Positions 33,698-44,101 of a stretch of DNA of 64,000 nt are shown one piece after another. Positions within the stretch are counted from its first letter, which is position 1; each line of letters starts with the position of its first letter. The stretch lies in the NCBI GenBank assembly GCA_020975725.1, contig QXJR01000006.1, forward strand, positions 62,001-126,000, read 5' to 3'. Source of the DNA: Picocystis sp. L7. Its lineage: Eukaryota; Chlorophyta; Picocystophyceae; Picocystales; Picocystaceae. A model generated the notes under the pieces. That model saw only the letters and a program-made list of their open reading frames with translations, was not told the origin of the DNA and searched no databases. The position numbers were made by a program, and so were the translations under genes.

Positions 33698-36600
33698 GCC
33701 ATTGAATCTTGGTTGATGCTTGTATCCAATCGAGGGGGGCTTACTCTGCATGTTTCCTTCTAGGAAATTATCTCCGCCTGGTTTTGGAAAGCAACTTCAC
33801 CTGGTCCCGAAGCAGTCCCCGATTGAGAGGCAAACAACGTTCAAAGCAAGCAGCGTGTCCTTGGAAAGTAGATCTTCAATATTGGAATTGGTAGCAAGGC
33901 CACTCCTGTCGGGCTACGGTATTCCCCCGTTCCTGGGTTTTCTCCAACGGAAACGCGTCCGAGTCGTTCGCGTTCCTTCCAACGCCAGATGTCACCGGTT
34001 CTCTTCAATCCTGCTTTGTGTCGCCCCGTACTACTGGGCTCCTCGGGTTTCAAACGTTGAAGGGAGCATCCACTTTCGTTTCCTTCGTTTCCCTGCAAGC
34101 ACAAACAACGGCGGTGTCTTCTACAAGTGAAGTGTTCGTGGTGACCCCTCAAATGCCCAATCAACCCTGAATTGTCAACGACCCCAGTTCGGGCACCCAC
34201 CCCTGAGGGGACGAGTGGGGCATGGTTGGATAAGAACAAGGGGAGTACATTCTCGGAAGGCGTGGGGGGACGCCTCCTGGGGAGGGAATGGACCAGAGAA
34301 CAACTGCATCCTGGTAGCTCTTCGCATGCGAGAACATGCCGTGGATGAAATGGTTTGGTTGAACCGTGTTCCATCCCTGGAAACGCGAACTTCAAAATGT
34401 CGATTCGGAGAACTAAATTGAGCTATCAGCTCGGGTCATTGTTCAGCTGCAAGACGCTATCGCACACATGTACTGGTGGTACCCTCGTGCAGTCAACCTG
34501 GTTCTTCCGTTCACAGTTTCTCTCACGAATCCATTGCAGCTGGGCACCTCCGCAAGGACCCTGTTCTATGCAGGCACCGAGACGCCCATTTGTCGCGGCA
34601 AGTGAAGATGAAGACATCCACCACTACTCGTACACCATCCTGTCTTCCCTGAATCTCCATCGCTAGGAGAAGTTAGCTAACGAGGTCTTTGCATAAACAC
34701 AGCTGCTCCCAGCAATTCAAGTTGAAAACTGTGCGAGTCACGCCCCCCAGTTCGACCGCCTTTCCATCTGCCTGCACTCATGACTGGTCAATTTCCCATG
34801 TTTTTCTTCCTCCGATGTCAAAGCGCAGTCTGGACAAGAATGCACGGCATGAGAGCAGGACTTGACGCAATCTTCGACATAGATCATTCGCAAGAAGAAT
34901 AGTCCATAAATTTTCTTCTAAATGAGCTGAAAGCTTTGCTCATCCTCTCCGTGGTACACACCTGAAGGGTTGGTTGATCCACAAAAACATAGGATGTGAT
35001 AAAGTAGCTTCTTGGTGTAAACACCAAAACGTACCCCGTCTAGCCTCGATTTTTTAAAACATCATGACTGCAAGCAAAGGCATCCAGTACTGAGATTGCC
35101 ATTACAGTTTGCATCGTATTTCAGCAGCAAAGGAAATTGCCATACTTGCCAGCATGCAAAGATTGTGCAGGGTATTTTAGATTCTGAAGCAATGTAGCAT
35201 GAAGCGAACATAACAGGAGATACCATGGTATTCGAAAGCATCGAAAGGAGCGCTAGAGCCCCACGCCCAAGCGTTCTCTTTGGAAACATACCCTCCGGCA
35301 GCAAGAAGGATGGAAACTCTAGGACCCAATGCTGCTGCCACACGCATATCGGATGCGCGTGGCAGATCTGGCGATGGTCCCATTCTCACCTTGTGCTGTC
35401 ACGTTACCGCCCAATCCATATCCTACGTAAGACACACTTTTAACGACGGAGCTTGATGAGCGTTGGAAGTACTGGAACAAGGCAAAGCAAGCCATCAAGA
35501 TCCCCTCGTTTGTAAGGCGTACGTGGGCACGTCCCATGAAAAATCTTCTTCACATTCGCACCGCTGCTTTTGACCCGCATGCCATCTAGCCACGACTTTC
35601 CTCACAGGAGCTCCTGTAGGGAAGTTGCTGTTGGGAAGGCACTCATCTACGTTTGGAGAAAGCGTACGTTCTCGAGCAACGATTGAAGTGGACGGATCAG
35701 ATAGGAACGTCCGTCTCTGAACCCATTGCATTCATCCGTAGCCTTGGCACAACGTTCTTCGGTAGAACCGACCGCAGCGAAGAAGCACGAAACGTGGCTC
35801 CCTTCGGCTCTTCGAGGAGGTCCAATGGCCACGACTTTGGCCACGAGTGGCTGCTGTCGACCTCAACCAGGTGCTGAGCGGTGTTCCTTGGCCTCGGAGT
35901 TGTACGTGAAGGATCCGATCGGCCTCCATCGATCGTCGACGGGCTCGTGATCTCGTCTCGCGGCATTTTCGTGGGACGTTTTGCCGTTCACGTGGCGTTC
36001 GTCTTTGTTCACTTGCTGGTTTTATTCTGATCCCTTCGTGCTCACGTTTGAATTCTGTCGAGATCCCATGAACGGATGGTCCTCGATTTGAAGGCGTGTG
36101 TTTACGTGTCCAAGACGTCTTCTCTACGATTCTGGCTCCTCTTCGGCCTCGAGGACTTGGTTGTCTTCGTGCCTGCCGATTGTGCACCACGTCTGTCCTT
36201 CCTCCGACGAAGCCATGATCGTGGGGTCGCGATCTTCCCAGGATCCAAGCTTGCGTGCCACCTGCCAGGATCCAGTTGTGATGACCCTGTGCTGTCTTTG
36301 GCTGTGCACGTGGCGGGACCCCCCCCCCCTCCCTTTCCCAACGGTCGTCTATGCGGATCCCCTCCCCCACGCCATCACCACGGACACCACCGGATCACTC
36401 ATCCATGGGGGTTTTCCAGGAGGAGGTCTCCCCTCCCCCCCGAGGGAGCCACCCAGCTGTGGGGTCCTGGACGGGTTGGGCTCTTCTGCACCGTCCGTCG
36501 GACCCACGTGCTCCCCCTTCGCCCCGCCCCATGGGATCACTCAGACCCAGCTGGGCCGTTGCCCCCCCCTCCCCACCGGCTGTAGCAGATCGGGCACAAA

Positions 36601-37331
36601 CCACCCCTGCCCCGGTCCCATCCGGTCAGGATCACTCATCCTCGCCCAGGATCCAAGGAGGAGGTGGAAAGGACCCTCCGATTGGGGTCGGGAATCCCTG
36701 GGGACGGGGCGACCCTGGGTCAAACGACCGTATGAAAGGGGGGAGAATCCGGGACAAACCTGGAGGTTTGGGTTGGACAGATCCGGGGCGTTTCGATAGG
36801 AAGGTGGCGTCCGCCTGCCTCCACATGCATGGAAGAGAGGATAGATGTACGATCCACACGTGGAGATTTCGCATACAACAACGCCCGCGGATGGCAAGGT
36901 ACAGGACACAAGTGCCCGTCCCCTCCATCCTCGTAGGCATGGAGGACCAACCGCGGAAGGACAGAGCAAGGACCAGGCCACGGCCAAACCAGCACTGGAT
37001 CGAGAAGCAATTGCTCGAGGCAGGTGCACCACGAGGCGATCAATCGGAATTCTCGGACGACTTTAGGAAAAGGAAGAAAGAAGATCCTCAAGATGCATCG
37101 AAAGGGTGCTCTGGTGCATGTGTGCGCGAAGAAACAGTGCAAGGTCGTACTGAAGCAACGGTACGGATGGCCGAGAGAAAAAGCATCGAAGCGCGACCCT
37201 GGATTACAATTGCCTCGTGACGTTCGCTTGTGACGCCTCGCATGGCTTAAAACAAAGATGAGCATGCCTTCCTGCACCACCGAGCTGACGATTCACCGAT
37301 CGTTTTCGCATGCCAGGTATCCGAGCATGAC
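33698..37331. other. Intergenic stretch with GC-rich promoter block
   Basis: 33698-35000 shows no gene. 35100-35740 holds a weak spliced-gene candidate, listed separately. 35980-36870 is strongly GC-rich with a run of C near 36311-36323 and CACGTG at 35989, 36307, 36505 and 36858; this resembles the promoters elsewhere and may drive the plus-strand gene ending at 38312. The long frames across it on both strands are compositional. Confidence 0.4.
35177..35540 (-). CDS. Candidate small two-exon gene (weak)
   Basis: Two minus-strand frames could be joined by a 55-base intron at 35335-35389, with donor AAG|GTGAGA and acceptor GGCAG|CAG. The joined product keeps frame and reads hydrophobic and protein-like, with GYGLGGNVTAQ before and LGPRVSILLAAGG after the junction. 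No domain is recognised, the 5' end is unclear, and the polypyrimidine tract is poor. It may equally be chance. Confidence 0.25.
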
Positions 37332-38312
37332 GTGCTCCTCCTGAAACCTGATCCTTCCGACTGCGAACATGACCCAAGCAACCACGAAAGTCGGCAAAAT
37401 GCAACAAGCTTGACATTGTCGACCGACGATTTGTCCGAGTGGTCGAGCAGTAACGTCGACGGAAATCTCTCAGGAAAGGAAGCGAAGAGAAGTGAAGCTG
37501 CACTGGCATTCTTCTTGAGGGCCAATGAGGAAGAATTTTGGGATTGGACCATGCATGATAAGCACCTTCATCTTTACACAGAACGAAATCGTACACGGCA
37601 TATTTATTACCTAAGACACCCTGTTCCTTTCAACGAAATTTTTCGATTGAGGCTGCTGCGTGCTTCACCATGCAATCAGAGAAGAGACTTTGAGATCAAC
37701 ATCAGCCAAGACCTTTCTTGCTGCCTTTTTGGACAGTATCGCCCAAACCTCCTTTGGCCGATCGACGGTACCTCCATGAGTTGGTGGATAGAGAAATCCC
37801 CGCAACGATTGCTTTCTTGTGACAATCATCGTGCATCAAAAAAGGATATGCTACGTGCACTTTCTTGTTTGGTGTTGGGGCAGGTTGAGAAGGAAGCGAT
37901 GCCCACGCCTGCCATCACAAATTGCGTCAACAACTACTTTAACACCGGGCTTTGCCCAAAACACTTGATGCAATTCGCTAGCAAAGAAGGTCCCCAGAAC
38001 TGCAAAGCCCCACGAGACATGATATGCCTGGAAAACACCCAGCAGAGAAAGGTGTTCCTTAAGTGGTGCACCCGGTGCAAAAAATGGAAGAACTTCTTAG
38101 ATTTTGTATACATCCAAAAGTCCAGACGGCACACAGAGCATCATACGCACTGCAGCCGCTGTTGTCAGAGCGAGCAATGTCGTGATGTACCCCCCTTCGG
38201 CCTGAACGATTGGCCAGATCAAGAAATTGTTTATGAGCTTTGCTGCGAAGAGTTTGGAGACATCCCACAAAATACGACATCAGGGACAGATGAGCATGTT
38301 GTCGCTGACTGA
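37332..38312 (+). CDS. Unrecognised protein with C-terminal zinc-ribbon-like Cys pairs
   Basis: The frame is open from 37251 but has no ATG until 37551, so the N-terminus is probably supplied by an upstream exon; an acceptor-like CCAG|GT lies near 37320. The region after residue 70 (EEFWDWTMHDKHLH) is rich in Trp, His and Arg and I do not recognise it. Near the C-terminus, WCTRCKKWKNFLDF and, about 25 residues on, HCSRCCQ form a CxxC...CxxC pair with His between, like small zinc ribbons of the type seen in some nucleic-acid-binding algal and giant-virus proteins. The final residues are acidic. The GC-rich block at 36.0-36.9 kb would be its promoter. Function unknown. Ends in TGA. Confidence 0.55.
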   Translation: MLLLKPDPSDCEHDPSNHESRQNATSLTLSTDDLSEWSSSNVDGNLSGKEAKRSEAALAFFLRANEEEFWDWTMHDKHLHLYTERNRTRHIYYLRHPVPFNEIFRLRLLRASPCNQRRDFEINISQDLSCCLFGQYRPNLLWPIDGTSMSWWIEKSPQRLLSCDNHRASKKDMLRALSCLVLGQVEKEAMPTPAITNCVNNYFNTGLCPKHLMQFASKEGPQNCKAPRDMICLENTQQRKVFLKWCTRCKKWKNFLDFVYIQKSRRHTEHHTHCSRCCQSEQCRDVPPFGLNDWPDQEIVYELCCEEFGDIPQNTTSGTDEHVVAD

Positions 38313-39409
38313 TCTTACAGATGCTTGCCTTGCCAGTCACATACTTCTCGGCGATGACATATATTCCTTCCTTGCCGTTTTTTTTTCGGAAAAGGTGCTT
38401 CATAAACAAAGAAACCGGGATTCCTCAAGAGGCTCCAACATACAAAACGATATTTATTTACTCCTGCCTCCATCTTTGCTGCGTAAAAAAAAGCAATGCA
38501 AAAGGATCGAGTGTAAAAAATGTTTGACCGCTGCAAACATTGTCCGTTGGTGTACTCTCCATGTCATTAGCGAGGACATTGGCTCGCCCAAACTCACTTG
38601 GTTTGCCTATATTCAGCAATGCATGCTTCCCTTTTCTAGGCTACACAGCTGTTCTTCCTGTGCCTCACCCGCTACACTATTTCCCATTCATTCATCCAGT
38701 GCCAACCTTTTACAAGGAAGCGGTGCTTCTGTCTATACTCCCACCCACTGATCATGCTTCTTGGCCGAACGTTGCATGCAGCAGCAGGAGTGCAACGCAA
38801 CCGGCACTGATCTTCTTTTCCGCACCTTCTTGGTGCACACCTTTCGCTAGCTTGTCCCTTCTGTAGTTTGTGCATTCCCCTTCAGAAGACCTAGATTAGA
38901 TAGGGTGTTCGCTTCCACGTAAGTTTCCTGCACCATGGTCTGATTTGTACGGAAGTGTTCTGAAGTTTTGAGTGGATGAAAGGAGACCGAATCTCAATTT
39001 GTTTTGCAGTGTCACCAGGAGAAACTATTTAAACTGGGTGAAAGTCACATGGGTGCAAGTAACAGCTTGCGTCTCAACACCGGATGTCACAGGAGAAGTT
39101 CAAACATTCAAGACTTCTGCAATACCGCCACCCACAGCAGGCTCCTCCCATTGTTGCAGGAAGCATTACACATTCCATTCGTTACTCCTTCCTCAGTACT
39201 TTTCCTGATTTGCAATACAGCTATGGTTGCCGTTCTCTCTTTCGTGAATATCCAAGCCGGGCTTTCATGTACCAAACACGCCTAGGTTGATGGGATGGGG
39301 GATGATAGATTTCCAAGCTGGCCACACCTTTTGTTGGCCCTACCTTTCCAGTAATATGTTCGACTGTACGAGGCAGAGAAATCGTAGCCTTCTCAGCGCT
39401 TTTGAACTA
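38313..39409. other. Convergent 3' intergenic region
   Basis: This 1.1 kb lies between the 3' ends of two convergent genes. No recognisable gene or RNA is seen; the short frames here lack domain features. Confidence 0.45.
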
Positions 39410-40102
39410 TCAACCGGGGCCAAACCCATGAAGACCGCCAAGGAACTCGCAAACTTTGAAGTCGTCTACGGCATCGATATCCACGCTCCTGTGCTTTGGC
39501 ATCTCTACTGCGAGAACCTTGCTTCCAAGGCGACACTGGTCTCGAAGAACAACATCCACTTTGGAGAGATAAAACGCCCCGTTTTCGATGAGTTCTCCGT
39601 TCCAGTCCTGACGCCTTGGACGTGTTTTGGGATCGTAGTTGTGTGCTCGCAGGTTTCCCCGTTCATCTGCTGGTCTCCAGAGAAAAACATGCTCCCTACA
39701 CACGGACAGGACCGAGTCTGCATCGTTCTGGGTCAATTTCTCGTAGGCTTGACAATAGTCTTCTGGCAAGGTAAGCGGGCTGGTGGCTTGTGGCATGCAG
39801 ACGTAGGTCGGTTTTTCTCCTTTGCGAGCCATCCACTCCAAGAACTCCAGCAGCACCATCTCCGAGCTGGCGGTATCTTGTGCTGCTTCTGGGCTCCTCG
39901 CGTGCACTTTGGCGCCCAGTTCCATGGCCACCTGTGCAATTTCTTCGTCTTCCGTGCTGACATACACAGCATCGAACACTTGGGATCGGAGGCAGGCTTC
40001 CACTTGCCATGCAAGCAGAGGTTTCCCCAGGAAGGGCTTCAGGTTCTTCCTGGGGATCCCTTTGGACCCTCCTCTTGCTGGTATGACGGCCACACACGTC
40101 AT
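39410..40102 (-). CDS. CMP-sialate/acylneuraminate cytidylyltransferase-like (230 aa)
   Basis: The ATG at 40102 places the nucleotide-binding motif VIPARGGSKGIPRKNLK at residues 5-21, exactly as in the family; an in-frame ATG at 40165 would add 21 residues. Further family features are the YVSTEDEEIAQVA segment, the QATSPLT motif, and ENGAFYLSK. The enzyme activates a nine-carbon acidic sugar (Neu5Ac, Kdn or a legionaminic/pseudaminic relative) with CTP to give the CMP-sugar for glycosyltransferases. Which sugar is used cannot be told. Length matches the single-domain form; the animal C-terminal phosphatase-like domain is absent. It shares a divergent promoter with the SUN gene. Ends in TGA. 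Confidence 0.85.
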   Translation of the reverse strand: MTCVAVIPARGGSKGIPRKNLKPFLGKPLLAWQVEACLRSQVFDAVYVSTEDEEIAQVAMELGAKVHARSPEAAQDTASSEMVLLEFLEWMARKGEKPTYVCMPQATSPLTLPEDYCQAYEKLTQNDADSVLSVCREHVFLWRPADERGNLRAHNYDPKTRPRRQDWNGELIENGAFYLSKVDVVLRDQCRLGSKVLAVEMPKHRSVDIDAVDDFKVCEFLGGLHGFGPG

Positions 40103-40626
40103 GAGCGCTGTTGCAAACGGATGGAAACTGACCCTGTTCGTGTCGGACCCGCGTCCTCTTTCCATCCGATCGGGGTCGCTTTCCTTCCTTTCAAATCGAC
40201 ACCTTGAAAGGAAGGAAGGCGATCCCCAACCCGATGGAAAGGAAAATACCACCGGGGGGGGTCGGATGCAGCATCGAGGATGGGGCGTCTTTGCAGTCCA
40301 CAGGGATCGAGCCGCTTTGGGGAAAGGGATCAGCTTGCCTCCAGGGAGGGGGCATCCTTCCCACGTTCACTTAACTCACCCCTTCGCATCCTCCACCTCC
40401 CTCCCTGCCTCACGATCTTCCCCCACCTTCGTCGGCTTAACTTCGTGTACCCCTCTTTTCTCTCCAAACCCGACCCCCGGTTCCCTTTTCGGCTCTGTCT
40501 GCCCCCCTTTCTCGTCCCTTCACCCAACCGCCTCTCCCCCCATGGTCCGAGAGGGTTTTCCCAGTGGTGATGGGTGTGGTGCACACGTGCGATGGTGTGG
40601 TGGCGGGGCCACCTCCGCCCCGGAGG
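40103..40626. promoter_or_regulatory. Divergent promoter, CMP-sugar synthetase and SUN gene
   Basis: A compact 520-base divergent region. It is C- and G-rich, contains the long inverted repeat listed separately, and has CACGTG at 40584-40589, about 40 bases before the plus-strand ATG. Confidence 0.5.
40155..40243. repeat. Imperfect inverted repeat with 9-base loop
   Basis: Arms at about 40155-40194 and 40204-40243 are complementary over some 35-40 bases with few mismatches. The inner arm TTTCCTTCCTTTCAA pairs perfectly with TTGAAAGGAAGGAAG, and TCCATC pairs with GATGGA further out. The loop is ATCGACACC at 40195-40203. It could extrude as a cruciform, form an RNA hairpin, or be a small MITE. 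Confidence 0.8.
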
Positions 40627-42552
40627 ATGCGACACCCGCCTCCTCCGCCCCACCTGGGACCCTCCTGGGCGGTGGTGCTGCTCCTGGGGTGGGTCGCGGT
40701 CGGAGGAGGCGCCCCACACCCGTCGGAAACGGGCCTGTGTCCATGGCCTGGGCTGGTGGAACCTGGAACCATGCGTTGGAGAATGTGTGGATGGCATCCG
40801 ACCACCCAGGAAGAAAAACTGGGTGCATCTCGTCTCCGGGCAAGCCAAGAAGAGCAAGAGGGACACGCAACCGCCGGTGGGAAGAAACAAGGCAAAGCAC
40901 ACACCGCGCAAAAGGTGGTCCCTTTGGAACAGTACCGGAAGGCAGTCGAAGAGGAAGTGCGCAAGAAGGTGGCAAAAGATCAGATGCAGCACGAGAAGGG
41001 TGGAAAGATGGACACATTGGAGGGACCTGATATCCAGGAATCGTCGGCTGAAGTGGCCTCCAAGGATGGAAAGCCTGCCGAGACACAAACCAATGCGGCG
41101 GGAGGAGTGGAGGAAGCAGTAGAAAGCCTGGATCGCGTCAACTACGCCTCAGCTTCGGACGGAGCCAAAGTACTCGCTGCAAACAGGGACGCCAAAGGGA
41201 TATCCAACGTGCTGAATGAAAACAAGGACACTTACATGATCAGTCCATGTGCCTCGGACAAGTGGTTAGTCATGGAGCTTTCACAAGAAGCCGCCGTGGA
41301 CTCGATTGTCATCGCCAATTTTGAATTTTACAGTTCTTCTTTAAGGGAATTCGAGCTACTAGGAACTCAAGAGCACCCACAATTCACCAAGGAAGGAAAG
41401 GATCCTATCAAGAATTTTGAAGGTGGGGTCGAATGGATCCACTTGGGCTCATTTGAGGCGCCCAAAAACCTGCGCAAACCACACCTCTTCACTATCAGTG
41501 AGCCTGCATGGGTACGGTATCTGCAACTACGCCTCCTCAGCCACTACGGAGAAGAGACGTATTGCACACTCAGCTTGCTCCGCGTCCATGGCACGGATAC
41601 TATGGAAAGTCTACGGAAAGAGATCGAGATGGCCAGCAAGGAGGTCGAAGACTTCGAGCTAGCTCTGCGAGCATCAAACCAAAAGTCTGCGGACAATTTA
41701 AAGCAGAAGATAGATGGCATTGAGAAAAAGCACAAGACTGCAGCTGGAGCAGGCGAAGAATCTACTTCTATGGAGGACACTTTGCAAGACTTGGATACAC
41801 CATCAATGGTGGAAAACACCACGATTGGAACTCAAGTGAGTGAAGAACACCTGCAAGAGGTCAGGACTGAAGATCTTTTGGGCACTCCTACCAATGAAAC
41901 GACAGCACCTACGGATCACGACAATGGTGCAAGGGAAGCTCCACTTCTTGAAGAGAGAATGAATGCTTCTGAAGGGAACGTTGTCGATGAGGCATCCAAC
42001 AAAACAAGCAAGGAGATTCCAAGTCCATCCTCGCCAACTGCTCAACGTTCAACAACATTGCTAAGAAACAATGCTAGGCAGGAGAACGTGATGAACATAC
42101 TCGTCAAAAAAGTTAAAACTTTGGAACTTAATCTCACAGTGATTGACAAATATGTGGAAGACCTAAGTACGAAATATAAGGCTGCCTTTGAAGAGCTGGG
42201 TCAGGAGTCGTCACACCAGGAAGAGCAACTGACAGGTCTTCTGTATCGAGTGTCTAGGCTTGAACTGCAGAAGGCAGATGCAGATGAAGCGCTCCGACAG
42301 AAAATAAAGGCCAGCATCCAGCAAGAACTATCACACTTCAGTCTAGAAATAAACGCTCTGCAAAGGGCGCTTGATCGGGCAAGAACCAGGGAGTTTGCAG
42401 CAGCAGGAATCTCGATCCTGGTTGGGGCTTTGTTACTTTTGAATCGTCCTACCTTCTCGAATGATGGTTCGCTTTTTCATCGTGTGGTGACTTTCTTGGC
42501 TATCTCGAATGGTTTGATTAGCATCTTTCTCCAGTGGAAACTCTTATCCTGA
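40627..42552 (+). CDS. SLP1/SUCO/OPT-type SUN-domain ER protein (641 aa)
   Basis: The ATG at 40627 was chosen because it begins a signal peptide (SWAVVLLLGWVAVGGGA). A basic, Lys/Glu-rich region precedes a mid-SUN domain at about residues 165-325: RVNYASASDGAKVL, KDTYMISPC, VMELSQEAAVDSIVIANFE, and LLSHYGEETYCTLSLLRVHG. These are hallmarks of the SLP1/SUCO/osteopotentia branch rather than nuclear-envelope SUN proteins. Coiled-coil segments follow (about 325-400 and 490-590). Two hydrophobic helices end the protein (ISILVGALLLLN and FLAISNGLISIFLQW). In yeast, Slp1 acts with Emp65 in ER protein homeostasis, so an ER-lumenal role is likely. The frame is intact. Ends in TGA. Confidence 0.87.
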   Translation: MRHPPPPPHLGPSWAVVLLLGWVAVGGGAPHPSETGLCPWPGLVEPGTMRWRMCGWHPTTQEEKLGASRLRASQEEQEGHATAGGKKQGKAHTAQKVVPLEQYRKAVEEEVRKKVAKDQMQHEKGGKMDTLEGPDIQESSAEVASKDGKPAETQTNAAGGVEEAVESLDRVNYASASDGAKVLAANRDAKGISNVLNENKDTYMISPCASDKWLVMELSQEAAVDSIVIANFEFYSSSLREFELLGTQEHPQFTKEGKDPIKNFEGGVEWIHLGSFEAPKNLRKPHLFTISEPAWVRYLQLRLLSHYGEETYCTLSLLRVHGTDTMESLRKEIEMASKEVEDFELALRASNQKSADNLKQKIDGIEKKHKTAAGAGEESTSMEDTLQDLDTPSMVENTTIGTQVSEEHLQEVRTEDLLGTPTNETTAPTDHDNGAREAPLLEERMNASEGNVVDEASNKTSKEIPSPSSPTAQRSTTLLRNNARQENVMNILVKKVKTLELNLTVIDKYVEDLSTKYKAAFEELGQESSHQEEQLTGLLYRVSRLELQKADADEALRQKIKASIQQELSHFSLEINALQRALDRARTREFAAAGISILVGALLLLNRPTFSNDGSLFHRVVTFLAISNGLISIFLQWKLLS

Positions 42553-44101
42553 CTGCTGAAGCGAATTTTATCAATCGACCAAAGCGGAATTTGCGCATGT
42601 ATTTGATTCAATCAAAAAATGTCCCTTTCTTCAAGCCAATTATGCAATGATTGGAGTGTTCACTCAATCTAAAGAGCACAACTCAATGCTAGCGTTGATT
42701 GACCGCTCTTGGTTTAGGACAAGCGTTGTACAGGGCCTCTATCAGAACCTGAACATGTGACGGTATTTGAGTGCTTAGCGTCAGGCTTGCACTTGATTGG
42801 CGCAGAAGCTGCATCAAGATACGCTCTTCTTCTGGTGAGGAAAAGAGAAGGTCTGTGCAATACTTTCCTCAGATTAAAGAGGTGAGCAAGGTCCAAGCAC
42901 TAGGTTGCCGGGCCCAGCAACCTTGGAGTTAAGTTCAAGATTTGATAAAGCAGTGTCATTCTTAGTAGAATCTGCAGTTGCCAACGAAAATCAAACTTGC
43001 TGGGCTCTGCAAGCCTTGTATTCGAACCGTTTACAAAGCTGAAGCAGCTAATAATTGTTCTACCTCATTTGGCATGCTTTCACTTGAAGGATTCTGTACT
43101 TCCAGGCTCAGTAGCTTCTAGCCAAAGGGATTCACAGTAGGATCATGCTCTGCTTGGTGGATACCAGCTGTTCTGATATAGAAGCTTCTCAGTTTGTACT
43201 CTGGAATGCCTCACCTGCACTTCTAAGGTCCACGGCATGCATGACCAATCTGGAAAGTGCCAGCTTTAAGTTGGGCGCTATAGAAATGTTAAGATATTGT
43301 AGCACAAGCCATCTTGAAAGTTTTGATGAGCTGGGAAAGTTGTTACTTTGAATTCATCCATCACAACTTTTCCAGCTCTTCTCCTTGCGGATGCATTCCT
43401 GGTGGCGATGGGGAGAATGTACACAATCGAATCACTGCGATGGGCTCTTTTGATTCAAAACATGCAGCTTTATATTTCCGAACGATAACAAGTAATCGCA
43501 TGTACGATTCGAACAAGTGTGGTCGGATGCATGTGCGATTGTTTGAATCTAGCAATTTGCCAATGCCCTTGGAAGAAAAGTTTGTTTGCTGTCGTTGGCT
43601 ATGGGAGGAATACACGGTGAAATGCCAGTGCTTGTTACATATCTAGTTTTCTGGATGCAGTGAAAATCGGATGATTCCTAGTGATGCGAAAGGACATGCC
43701 CACTTGATACCGACGATGCGATCCTACTGCGAGTGCAGAGATAGTTTGGATCACCATCAGCAAAGGAGTTGCTGGCTCCACTGGCTCTGGCCAAAATTGC
43801 AAGAACTATCAACATCCAGAAGCAATCTATGTAGGCTGCCCCTGTGCACTTCACCAGCCAGGATGAAACAAAACCTGGAACGAAGACTTAGACATGTACA
43901 CTTACCTTGAAGTGTCTTGTTTTCTTTGTAATCTCTTTTGCCCTTCCTGGCCTTGGATATTCCATCAAATAAGCTGGCACCGCTCGCTGTTCTTCCACCA
44001 AGATCAGCGCACTTGCACCGACACATTGATTGTCAAGGTGGCACGAATTTCTGTCAGGCTCATTCCTTGCAAGACCCTGCGGCCTTCTGTACAATAGAAT
44101 T
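42553..44101. other. Convergent 3' intergenic region
   Basis: 1.5 kb between the 3' ends of two convergent genes. Only short frames occur, none recognisable. No RNA gene is seen. Confidence 0.45.

Noticed and set aside
36351-37220. 289-codon plus-strand frame in GC-rich DNA
   Set aside because: Most of it crosses C- and G-run promoter-like sequence; composition is Pro/Arg/Gly-rich as in other promoter frames. Only its last third could be an exon, which I could not support.
38227-38751. 174-codon plus-strand frame after the zinc-ribbon-like gene
   Set aside because: It overlaps the end of that gene in another frame and has no recognisable features.
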